Assembly (NCBI GenBank): GCA_965644295.1
Contig: CBFFRP010000457.1
Coordinates: 124,001-188,000 of the forward strand
Direction of reading: 5' to 3'
DNA: 64,000 bases
Origin: Paraphysomonas bandaiensis
Lineage: Eukaryota; Chrysophyceae
Shown here: positions 29,943 to 40,317 of the stretch, piece by piece
Position numbering within the stretch: the first letter of the stretch is position 1
Layout: each line of letters opens with the position of its first letter
Made by a program: the position numbers and the translations under genes
The notes under the pieces: model-generated
Databases searched by the model: none
What the model saw: the letters and a program-made list of their open reading frames with translations, nothing else
Told to the model about the DNA's origin: nothing

Positions 29943-32900
29943 CTAAAGCAGATTGGCACTTCGACTGCTTCTGACACCAAGCCTTGATGAAAATGACCTT
30001 GTTTCTACAATATGCAACAGGCGAAACAACGCTATGCATGTATGAAAACTCTTAATTTCCATTTCGACGCCGCCGGATTCTTTCATTTCTACTAAAGAAG
30101 ACATGACAGGTATCAAGTCGTAGTGACCTAAGCTTTCCTTTTCATCAATTATTTCACCTCTAGAATTACCACTGTTCAAGAGCCCACGCAACATATACAT
30201 CTCACTGGAAGCGAAATTGCCCAGCGCTTGCAACACAAACGAATACGACCCTTCTGTTCCGGTGAGCCCTTCCTCAAGTCGTGGGGAAACAATGAGTACC
30301 AACCACACACTACCGGAGATATCAGAACTCGGGTAGTGCTGTACACATAGTCGTATGGCCCGCGCGGCAAAACTTAGACACATAAACTTAAATACAGTTT
30401 CAGCTGCGACTGGTGACTTGTAGCGGAAGGCACTCTCGTTTTGACATAGAGCGAATATCTCGACACATCGGTGCATAATAGCGTGAGCACTTTTTCTCAA
30501 TGAGTTAGGGCAGAGAGTAACAGCTACACAAACCGATGTGAGCCAGCACAGCAACACATCCCAATCGCTACTTTTGAACATAGTTCCCATATTTGCATCT
30601 GCAGTAATCACTCTCTCGATAACGTTGATGTCGCTTAAGGAACCGAAATAAGCACCACACGTGACTCGTACTCCGACTAGGAATGCACTTTTACCACACA
30701 TACCTTTCGCTTGTCTCAGTACACTGTCACATACATCGGCCCTGCCACACAAGCACACAGAGTAAATCAGCGTACATCGCATTACACTGAAACGCACCAT
30801 TGTCCAAACTGTAGTCGGTCGGGCATTGGCACGGAGTGAAAAGAACAATGAACAACACATACTCCAATCTGTTCGCATATTGTGGTAATGAGTTCCAGCG
30901 TAGCAATCTCTACTCGTTTCAAATGCTCCCAACAGAGACCACAGAGACCACACAGGCCGCGCAATATGACAGAGTAGTGACCCGACCTTAGAAAACTGCC
31001 AGATAAAAAATACGCTATTGTCACTGCGATATCATTCCAAGGGTACCGGACGAAGAGCCCACACGAATGCATGCACTGACATAATTCATTCAAAATATCA
31101 GTTTGTACGCAAGTGAGGAGGTTGCCACAGAGCGACGTCGCAACTCGAAGTGCTGCCCATACCAGACACTCAACAGTAAAAATATCTACCTCACTGGAGG
31201 GCACACTTTCAACACCAACATTATGTAAGGAAAGAAAAGACTGATTACTGTGATCCATTCTTGCCACACACTGTGATATGACGCACCAACATAATTCACT
31301 CGTAGAACTGCAAGTCTGTAAATATACCATGATTCTCTCTGTCTCATGCTCTATGGAACCACACATAACGCCAGTTGGAATGTAACCTAATAGAGTACAG
31401 GCAACAATAATATGAGAGGGAAGGAAACTCCGCAGCGGTATACATGGAGGAGGTGATCGAAACATAAGTGGTATCGAAACTATGGGGTTCGGTAGGCAAG
31501 ACACCAACATTGAAAACCCTGACTGAGAAAGTGACAGGCAGGTATCGATACCAATAACATCAGCATAGTCCGGGTCCATGCACATGGAAATAAAGACTGC
31601 TATGTCCAAAGCTGTGGTATCTGAGGGGAAGGCATCGATTATGTTGGCAATCTGAAACTCATCACTGTTAATGAAGTTCACAACTCTCAGTACAATTTGC
31701 TCCGCGCACTCCAGCGACACAATCGAAGGTATAGAATTGACATCTTGTGTCCACTGTCCGTGCCAGCGCAGCAATACCTGCACGTATCGTGCGCACAGTG
31801 CGACATTGATATCACCTCTGCTATTATCTATAGGACGACGGACCATCCACCGGGCAACTGCAGTATGAAACTCTCGACAGGTATATACCGAAAATACGTG
31901 CGATGAAGTCATTTCTTCTGCACTGACTTCACCATTTTGAAACTGACTCGAAAACTCCTGCGCACACAAAACTACCTCCAAAAGCAATGGTACAAGGATG
32001 TTCTGCACCGATGGCACAGATCTCAATGTATTTGAAGATAAAATACGATACACAATGCCGCACATGTACTTCAAGACATCACCATTGGTAAATTCAGTAG
32101 TGTTTCGCCCCCATGCCGCAAAGTACTGAATTGATGCTACGAGGGCATCCTCAACAGCATCTACAACATCACCGCAAGCACTATTAAAGCAAATATATAC
32201 ACGGCGCAGCAAATACACCACACAGGACCCAATCATGCTCACATGCCACAAAGATGATGTGTCTGATAGGCTAATGATCTTGTTAGAATATTTCACCATT
32301 AAACTTTTAGTCAGCTGTAGATATGCTTGTACAGACTTCCCGCAGAGACAACAGACACTATTAATGCAACAATCAGCATAATTGAGTACATCGTGCATGT
32401 GCTGAAGCATCTGAGTATTGAATTTTGAAGTGAATTGTAACAGAGCTTCAAGTATTGTGTGGGCACAACCAATATTTCCCTCCCATAAGCCGTCGGCGTC
32501 AGCGCTGTGACAAGGGCAAGACAGATCATCAATCACCCGCTTTAGAGTTGCAGGAGTAAACCTGGAGTAGTGAAAGACGTGTATGGGCGCTGTTGAGACA
32601 CAAAAGGATATGTACTTCAGTGCCGAACTCGACAGACTTTGCAGCAGAGGACTAACCGTGCGAGACGTGCGGGAATAAATGATCATCACTGAATCTAGGA
32701 GATGTAAAGCTGTACCAGAAGGGTATGCAGAGTCAGAGAGGACATATAAACCCACACAGAGGCAGCGTGTAGGCACGCTCAGTCTGCTTTCTATTGGGCT
32801 CTCTACCAGACACCGGGCGCAACACTGTAATGGCTCGATAAGAACAGAACAAAGCTCACCACGTGACAATTCTGAAGTATGAAGTAGCGCAACTTTCATT

Positions 32901-33684
32901 CCATCATACAGTGACACAGAATCCTTGTGTGACTGTTCAATCGTGGGAAGTTCATGAAGCAACTTGAAGAATTCATCCAGCGCCTTGGTGTGTAGCGTAT
33001 CCTCATGTTCGGTGGATTCCAGTACCCACACTAGCAGTCTCCATCGCACTTGAACACACACTTCAGATAATGCTCCCCTAACAAGCACAGCAGCCACTAC
33101 ACCTTTCTTCATGAGCTCTTGGGTATACCCACTATTCTCTGCACATCTCACAATGAAAATTATACTCACAGATGCTTGTTGTGGAGACATCTCTCGTCGC
33201 TCCCACAATGAACGCAGCGAATCCATCACATTCAAACACAGACTATCTACCAAATTCGCCGGGTCCAAAAAAGAAATAACTCTATCGGCGAGAGATAGAG
33301 CTATTCGAAATGACCGATCGAGTAACATGTTCATGTAATGTCCCCTTACTCTGTCCCTCATATCGCCAAAGGGACATACAGAGGACAAAATCGTTTCTAT
33401 ATGAGAGTGAATACATATCTGTTGAGTCTCATCTGCAGACTCATCGAAGAGCTTCATTAATGCACACTGTGAGGGTGTTTGAGTGTATCCAGAAGCAGCA
33501 GTTAGCAAGAGATTACCTCAAAGCAATACAGCATATCTCTTGCGTCTCTTATTTTGAGTTTGTGACCACAACAGCCGCTGAGATCGATCACGGATAACAA
33601 CCAGAGGTTCATTGTATCTTCAGATACAGCGGGGTGAAGATGTAATGGATCGTAAGCTTGTTTCATGACATGAATATGACTCAC
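29943..33684 (-). CDS. Large uncharacterised protein (1211 aa), 3 exons
   Basis: Exons 33517-33684, 30798-33466 and 29943-30741 with a 50-nt intron (GTAATC...CCTCACAG) and a 56-nt intron (GTGCGT...TGTGGCAG). Phases fit and the total is 3636 nt. I do not recognise the family. The protein is rich in Leu, Cys, Val and Ser, with amphipathic helix-like stretches throughout (for example VQVRWRLLVWVLES and AVEDALVASIQYFAAW), which suggests an alpha-helical repeat scaffold of the ARM/HEAT kind. There is no signal peptide, no catalytic motif and no clear membrane segment. The second Met (33666, MKQAYD) is an equally good start. A possible additional in-frame 54-nt intron (about 30810-30863) would remove VCVVHC...; I kept it as coding. 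The gene is head to head with TMEM86, 796 bp apart. Confidence 0.7.
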
Positions 33685-34480
33685 TATTCTTCATGTTATG
33701 AGACAGCTGCTACACACACTCACATATATATATGTATATATATGCGGACATGTTGATATGAAACACTTCTATAGATGACGTATCCTAGACAGCCAATAAC
33801 ATGAGCGCAATTATGAGAATGAACCAATCATATCTCCCTCTTGTGAAGATGAAGTGAAAGTGAAGTGAATTGAAGTGAAGGATAAGACGAGAGTCAAATC
33901 ACTGCTTAGACAGAGTGTGTACTTATATTGTTATGTACTACTATACATGTACAACAGTACATGAATTGTTATGTGCTTTGTACTTCGTACTATGTGGAGG
34001 CCGAAGCCGAGCTTTTTCAGGCCGGCCGGTTGATCAAGTCAGCAGGCCTAAGTTCGGCCTCATCGGCCGGTCCGGTTACAGATTATTGTATTGTTTCTGT
34101 ACTACTCATATACAGCAGTACACACCTTCGTAGTATATATAGAAGACCTCTAGAATATGTCACACCAGTCCATGTATAGCAGTACACATGTACTTCTCTA
34201 TCGTATCTATAGGTACAGCAAAAGTGTATCTATATACCATACACAGCTATAGGCACTGCCCCTGTGTGTATGTATGTATGTATGTATGTATGTATGTATG
34301 TATGTATGTACGTATGTATGTATGTACATGTATGTATGTATGTATGTATGTATGTATGTATGTATGTATGTATGTATGTATGTATGTATGTATGTATGTA
34401 TGTACATATCGTCCCTATGCACCATATATACACACTCATGCAGTCACTCTTACTATATCTACACATATAACCCTATAAGA
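33685..34480. promoter_or_regulatory. Shared 796-bp region between the large protein and TMEM86 genes
   Basis: Contains several forms of TACAGCAGTAC (CAACAGTAC near 33950, TATACAGCAGTACAC near 34105, TATAGCAGTACAC near 34175), a GC-rich patch with repeated GGCCGG/GGCCGAAG (34007-34076) that stands out from its AT-rich surroundings, and a (TATG)n array at 34265-34402. These are candidate shared promoter features; function is inferred from position only. Confidence 0.45.
34265..34402. repeat. (TATG)n microsatellite
   Basis: About 34 tetranucleotide units with TACG and ACATG interruptions, 80 bp upstream of the TMEM86 start codon. It gives spurious MYVC/HTYI frames on both strands. Confidence 0.97.
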
Positions 34481-35254
34481 ATGACTAACCCCACTCGTCA
34501 TCACCTCATATTCATATTCAAGCTATGCTCTACTGCAGTAGTGGCTTACACCATCTCAGAGTGCAGTGGTCTGTTCTCAGTCCATCTATGTGCTCTATTA
34601 AAGGCCCTGCCTGCCATACTATGCGCTATATGCACTTATAAACTCAAACAAACAGCTCAAATGAAAGAAAAGATACGACATAATGCTCCATCACGTTACT
34701 GTCTACCGATCATGGTAGGATTGTTGCTGTGTGCAGGAGGAGACTTCTTCTTACGATTAGATCAATCTGCTGCTGCTGCTGTCGATAATAACACACCGAG
34801 TCCATATTTTTTATGTGGATTAGTGTCATTTTTAATTGGACATCTTATGTTTATAGTTGCTTTTTGGCTTGATGGAGGAAATGGAATGCAGATCAAGTGG
34901 GGTGTGGGAATTGTTGTGTACATTGCAGTGTATTTGCGTTACCTGCTGACCAATATTGCTGATGATGACATGGTGTTGAAAGTTGGTGTATGTGTGTACT
35001 GTGTGGCTATTGGGACAATGCTTCATCGATCATTATCTCTTTCTTTTGATGCATATCCCAGAGTTGAATCGACATTGTATGCCACCCTAGGTTCTGCTTT
35101 TTTTGTTGTTAGTGATAGCATTCTTGCGTACGACAGGTTCATTAGTCCAATACCCTTTGCGTATATCTGGGTACTTGGAACGTACTTCCCTGCTATTGCA
35201 TTTATAGCGAGCTCTTGTGCAGGGACCAACCGTTGGTCTGCTGGATGGGAGTAA
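34481..35254 (+). CDS. TMEM86: TMEM86/YhhN family lysoplasmalogenase-like membrane protein
   Basis: Intronless, 257 residues. Eight or so hydrophobic segments span the protein. Family landmarks: LLLCAGGDFFLRL (an early Gly-Asp pair), FLCGLVSFLIGHLMFIVAFW (the G..xF..GH..F pattern) and, near the C-terminus, TLGSAFFVVSDSILAYDRF, matching the diagnostic GALLFVxSDxxLA segment. Family knowledge: YhhN/TMEM86 proteins cleave the vinyl-ether bond of lysoplasmalogens in ER-type membranes, and conserved Asp residues in these segments are thought catalytic. The start at 34481 follows the TATG array; a longer frame running into the array is an artefact. It is head to head with the 1211-residue gene. Confidence 0.88.
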   Translation: MTNPTRHHLIFIFKLCSTAVVAYTISECSGLFSVHLCALLKALPAILCAICTYKLKQTAQMKEKIRHNAPSRYCLPIMVGLLLCAGGDFFLRLDQSAAAAVDNNTPSPYFLCGLVSFLIGHLMFIVAFWLDGGNGMQIKWGVGIVVYIAVYLRYLLTNIADDDMVLKVGVCVYCVAIGTMLHRSLSLSFDAYPRVESTLYATLGSAFFVVSDSILAYDRFISPIPFAYIWVLGTYFPAIAFIASSCAGTNRWSAGWE

Positions 35255-37200
35255 CGCTTGGTGAAATCGTAGAATCTGATTGCAGTTGTAGTATATAATT
35301 GCTGTGGCAGTTGCATTACATGCAATTAGAATTTGGATGGCTATTGCTTGGGCTGTAGTTATCTAGCGTATCTAGTTCTATGAGGTTAATTAATATTATG
35401 ATCCTCTTATGTGCATGACGTTTCATATCAATGTCTGGTACACTCCGCAGTGGGTCTGAAACAACCTCTACCAGCATACAAAGGGCTACATATTACATAT
35501 AACGCTCTAAGATCAAGCAAGACACAACCAGCGATTACGATTAAGTAGATATCAGTCGAACCATATATTGCTCTTCACCCTAGAAGGTGCATTAAGTGGG
35601 GTGCCTTGTACGACCGCATCAAAAAGACTATATAGTATATAATATATCAGTATATAGTATTATTAATAAAGTCCCATGTTGATAGAGATATATATTATTT
35701 ATCCTAGTCAAATTAGGTGACTTACCTATTCCCTATAAACTATTGCTTATTTCTGTTTAGTCAAACTAATAATTGAAGAAACCCAGTTAAGTTTAGTTAC
35801 AAACGTGGTCGCAGCACGCAGCAGGCTTGCATAACAATTAATTAATTGGTTGGCTTAATTATATGGCGTCTTAAGCTGTATAGCTACTGAACATAGGCAC
35901 AAACTCATATATATTTGTCAGCATTGAAAAACTAAGAGGTATGTACACAGTCAATGTATCATATTACTAATCACAATTGTGTGACAGTATAAGAGCAAGA
36001 ACATGATGTCAAATATCATTATTCGCGCTCCCAGAGAGCTACGCACACAGTACAATTAGGTCAAAGAAAAAATCTATTAAGACAGTAGTGAATGTCTTAT
36101 TATTAGCAACAGGCGTTTAAGAGCCAATGCTATTTTAGCATTGCAATTTAACGAACTAGCACTTAACTCTGATATCCTACTATACTTTTAGCGCTACGAA
36201 AGCTTCTTGTGCGTCTATCACTCAAATCAAACGGAGTGAGCAAGCAGAATGTTAATATTCTTGACATCTGCTGACTTCAAGAGGTTTAAGATAATGACCA
36301 TTACTTGCTAGAGCCGTACATCACTTGAGATTTAAGTGTAGCTCTGTAAATATCTTAATTTTATACTCCGGGGATATCGATGTCTATTCAAGTTCAATCA
36401 TGCCTGCAATGAATCACTGAGTTCTTGCAATACAGCGAGGGCCCTCATCAACTGTCAACCCTTAGGTCAGAAAACGGAAAGAACGCCTACATGGGCTACC
36501 CCTATTGATATGCGCTTCTTGGATTACCACCTATTGTAATGACAACAATGAAAAATTACTTGATGACAGCGCAGGCTCTCTGACGACATGTCCTTTTCCC
36601 TCCAAATACTGTAGAATGCAATGGAGGACTTGGTCACTAGAGACTAGAGACTGCATAATTGCCATTGATTGCGAAGTAGAAGTGTAGTTTATTGATTATT
36701 GAGGGATTATGGAGTAAGCTTTCTCTACTACCATGTTTGAAAGAAAATTTTTATTTTTGACTAGAAGAAAACCATAAACACCTCTAGTCAACCTAATCAT
36801 TCTTAAACTTATATCTGCTATTAATTAGAAGCCCTGTCATCTACTCGAGTAGGTGAGTTACACACCAAAATTGGTCTGACTAGTAGGTAATTAAACCAAT
36901 TTGTCTAGGCCGAATAATTCACTATTCATAATGATGTTGTATCAGACAGCTGGAATACGCATGTTACCCTTTAATAGCTTCGCACATTCTTAAGTGTATT
37001 CGTGTCTCTAACTAACTTCTGCAGTTACTTTAAAAAGAATTGCTTTATTGTTATAACATATAATTCCACATATATATAGAACATAGAATTAAGATTCGCT
37101 GTATTAATGGCATACACAATACAAACCACAGTAAACGTCTTTAAAATTCAATTTTAGATCTTCAGTCATAGCAATATTTACACATTTTAACTAAATCAAA
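35255..37200. other. Intergenic with a non-LTR retroelement fragment
   Basis: Positions about 36086-36300 match, on the minus strand, the tail of the GACTTTC family (GTCTTATTATTAGCAACAGG at 36088) and a block AGCAGAATGTTAATATTCTT, then CTGACTTCA, shared with 50455-50500. The remaining sequence (35255-36085 and 36300-37200) holds no gene I can support. Confidence 0.5.
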
Positions 37201-39543
37201 TCACGTTAACGAGCTCTGTTTTTTGGAGAGAGACTTCCGTGGGGGCTTCCTATCTCTAGGATCTTCTGTAACCCATGGACCGTAAAGGTCCTGATGCGCG
37301 CACACTCTAAATAGAGGTGAATCCCTGAGTTTGTGAATTGTAGATCCATCACCAGACTCCTTGCATGAGGATATTGCCTCCGTAATTAGTTCCATCCAAT
37401 CCATCTTGTGGCGTATAGAGGGGGCGTAGATGACCCTCGACCTCTGTTGGCCGATGGAAAGTAGGTTCGACAGCCTTTTCGGTACCACTACAGAGGCATT
37501 ATTGTCCACCAGTCGCAACGCAGCAGTTGTGTTTGGAGCTGTTACCGGTCGTTTAGCACATTCACTATCCCATTGGTAGTGTGAGCACTCCAGAGCAGAG
37601 AGCTCAATATGAAAGCCATAGGCTAACTCGTGAGTGTGCTCTTCAACGTGTGACGGAGAAACATACATTGCTAATAGAATAGTACTCAAAAGGAATACTT
37701 CCACAATCCTTGGCCTGCTAATGCCTTGGATTGCCTCCCCAGAGGAACGTTCGAAGAAGAATCCCACAGCGATTAAATGCGGACGATCACCTGCTTTGCC
37801 TGAGAGAGCAGTTGCCACCGCACCACGACACTTGTCCGTCGCACACTGGGCAAGAATATTCTCACACAGCTCTTCTGCGTGGAGCTCCATCACTTGTCGT
37901 AGATGAACTGCCCCTTGGGATCCCTTGCCTGTACTCGGAAGGTGTGAGTTACGCGCCATATCTTCCAGCACGTCGCACATTAACCACCATCTAGGCTGAA
38001 TCAACATCACATTCCGTCGCTTTATTGCAAGCCATCTGGAAGAGTCACTAACTTCTTTTCTTACGTCAACACCAGAAGATTCTTTTAAATTTTGCATCTC
38101 ACCCAGCATTGTATTGACCAGAGCAGCCCGAGTCGATATACAGTAAATATCATTATCGGCAGTGTTTTCTCTTAGAATCTGACATATATCGCTAACCCAT
38201 GCGTCTCTTTCTGCTATGCTTGAAGCACAGAGGTAAAGAACCTTCCGACGAGAGATAATAATAAACCAGGAGCTTTCTGTCGATGACAACATACTAGGAA
38301 GAGGAAGGCACAAAGTTCCGGTACCTTTCCCTAGCGATATGCAGCATTGCAACCTGAGACCCATATCGACAAATGTGGAGCATAGCAACAGATCCGAACA
38401 GACGTGAACAACACATTCGCCTACGCCACCTCCACTTCCAACACTGCTAGTACTGCTGCTGGCACCGCTCTCTATCCGACCACGACATTGGAAATGGCGC
38501 CTCAATCTGCCCTCTCTCACGACTGACCGCCCACGCCTGACTAAAGCCTCTATATCAGTCCTAGGCCTCGTTCCTGAGTTCAGAAACCTTTGGTAGAGGC
38601 TATGGAGTTTCTGCAAGTTACGGTGCTCCATGACTTCATTAAAGCAGTCCAGCAGACACGTTGTACAAGCTCCCAAAAGCTTTTCAGAGGAAACTTCCAT
38701 TGAGCAGAGAACTTCCTGATATTCAAAATCTGCTTCTTGTAAACCCAGAAGAACATACCTGTGGGCGTCCGCACAGGTGGCGACATAACTGGGCAAACCA
38801 CGTACTGCCAATTCAGAGAGATGTAGCAAGTTGCGCATATCCACATGTATAGAGAATTCCGGGAATTCGGTGGATAATCTGTTGCATAATTCGCGGAGAG
38901 GGTCATAAAATCGTATTATATGGCGATGCACGGACATGAGTGGGACAAGCTTGTGAAACAATGTGCAGATTGTGGTATGTATATGGACAATGCGCTGTAG
39001 TGCTCTGTCCTGATCACTCACAAATGAGCTGACATCAAGACTAATACTCTTAAGGCCCTGTACGATCTGTTTGCTCAATACAATTGCGCTGTCCACAGCA
39101 ACACTGAACCCGGCGAATGGTGCCGATGAAACAAAAGCACACACAGAGCTCGATGTGACCACAATACAATCTTGCAGATATCTATACAGCTCTTGGAGAC
39201 GAGTGCAATATTCTTCCTCCAACTCAATACAAGACTTGAAAACAGCGAGCATAGAAAGCAATGAAGAGATGGGGGCTCCGATGCTTCTGTTGGTAGAGTC
39301 AGTTGCAGCATGCATGTTTATGCACCGGGGATGCAACACAGCGCCTTTCTCTTGCAAAAACACACTGAGGAACTCCTCTGGAGACACCTCATTGAATGAT
39401 TCCCTCTGCACAGAGGCACTGGGGGCTCTATTGGGGTTAAGCGGAGGGATTATCTGCTGATGGTGTCCATCTTCATTGTCAGATATGGATTGCTGGTCGA
39501 TATCGCTCTCGTCCAGTAGGTCCTGTGCCATCTCCAGGTCCAT
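37201..39543 (-). CDS. Probable Rho guanine-nucleotide exchange factor (DH-PH)
   Basis: Intronless, 780 residues. The N-terminal 90 residues are acidic and disordered. Residues about 90-330 are helical and follow the order of a DH domain: an opening helix with ELEEEYCTRLQELYRYL, a middle segment PLMSVHRHIIRFYDPLRELC, and AVRGLPSYVATCADAHRYV, which resembles the conserved PVQRLPRYxLLL helix. A Ser/Gly linker follows, then about 390-480 fits a PH domain: CVVHVCSDLLLCS, RLQCCISL, and the closing helix SSIAERDAWVSDICQIL with the conserved Trp. The C-terminal 300 residues are not recognised, and the tail is basic (KPPRKSLSKKQS). If correct, it activates Rho-family GTPases at membranes. The DH match is by pattern only; an F-BAR-like helical domain is an alternative. 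It is head to head with the Orai-PH gene. Confidence 0.5.
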   Translation of the reverse strand: MDLEMAQDLLDESDIDQQSISDNEDGHHQQIIPPLNPNRAPSASVQRESFNEVSPEEFLSVFLQEKGAVLHPRCINMHAATDSTNRSIGAPISSLLSMLAVFKSCIELEEEYCTRLQELYRYLQDCIVVTSSSVCAFVSSAPFAGFSVAVDSAIVLSKQIVQGLKSISLDVSSFVSDQDRALQRIVHIHTTICTLFHKLVPLMSVHRHIIRFYDPLRELCNRLSTEFPEFSIHVDMRNLLHLSELAVRGLPSYVATCADAHRYVLLGLQEADFEYQEVLCSMEVSSEKLLGACTTCLLDCFNEVMEHRNLQKLHSLYQRFLNSGTRPRTDIEALVRRGRSVVREGRLRRHFQCRGRIESGASSSTSSVGSGGGVGECVVHVCSDLLLCSTFVDMGLRLQCCISLGKGTGTLCLPLPSMLSSTESSWFIIISRRKVLYLCASSIAERDAWVSDICQILRENTADNDIYCISTRAALVNTMLGEMQNLKESSGVDVRKEVSDSSRWLAIKRRNVMLIQPRWWLMCDVLEDMARNSHLPSTGKGSQGAVHLRQVMELHAEELCENILAQCATDKCRGAVATALSGKAGDRPHLIAVGFFFERSSGEAIQGISRPRIVEVFLLSTILLAMYVSPSHVEEHTHELAYGFHIELSALECSHYQWDSECAKRPVTAPNTTAALRLVDNNASVVVPKRLSNLLSIGQQRSRVIYAPSIRHKMDWMELITEAISSCKESGDGSTIHKLRDSPLFRVCAHQDLYGPWVTEDPRDRKPPRKSLSKKQSSLT

Positions 39544-40317
39544 GGCAGGGTAGGGTGAAGGGTTATGATGGATAGGATAGCATTGGTGTGGAGATAGTCA
39601 TGTATATATGCATGAGACAGCAGAGTTATGTATGTATGGTGAGGGATGTACTGCACATACAGATACTGCGTATAGAGGTACATAAGCATATGGTCCGGGA
39701 TATATACGTGTACTAGTGGGTGAAGTAGAGCAGTACATACCAATGATAGGATACTTCTGTATGTATGATATACAGCAGTACGGGTATCCACAGGTACATG
39801 AGTGTATGGTGTGTATGTACCTCTAGGAACCCTCCTGTGCATACTCTACTCTACTCCATCCTATAGTATGTATATATATACAGCAGTACGGATCTGGTAT
39901 ACAGGTACAGGTATCCACAGGTACAGGAGTGTATGATGTGTATACAACATCAGCACTCTCACTCCTTTCATAGGAACCCCCCCCCATACCTACACTACAC
40001 AATACTATACTCTACACTATACTCTGTAGTATGTATACATATACAGCAGTACGGATCTGGTATACAGGTACAGGTATCCACAGGTACAGGAGTGTATGGT
40101 GTGTATGTACCTCTAGGAACCCTCCTGTACTCTACTCCATCATACACATACAGCAGTACGTGTCCACCTCTATGTATGTATGTCTATGTATGTATATATA
40201 TACGTGTGCCATCTCTCATCTCTACACACATATATCCATATCAATCTCCTCATACACACACCTCACAACATCCTAACCATCACATAACTCTCTCCCTCCC
40301 CCCCCCTCTAATCAATC
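39544..40317. promoter_or_regulatory. Shared 774-bp region between RhoGEF-like and Orai-PH genes, with a triplicated motif block
   Basis: A block containing TATACAGCAGTACGG, then GTATCCACAGGTACA(T/G)GAG and TGTATG(G/A)TGTGTAT occurs at about 39768-39815, 39878-39943 and 40041-40107, with a further ACAGCAGTACGTG at 40148; GTACCTCTAGGAACCCTCCT follows two of the blocks. The repetition is local and direct. The position between two start codons suggests a regulatory role, which is inference. Confidence 0.5.

Noticed and set aside
30810-30863. Extra 54-nt intron in the 1211-residue gene (GTATGT...CTACAG)
   Set aside because: Splice signals are good but its removal is not needed to keep the frame; kept as coding pending transcripts.
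36086-36250. Interpretation of the TCTTATTATTAGCAAC segments as LTR ends
   Set aside because: Target duplications at 8136/8595, 49314/49457 and 49597/50818 show that they are the 3' tails of a non-LTR family, with variable-length duplications and no second terminal repeat.
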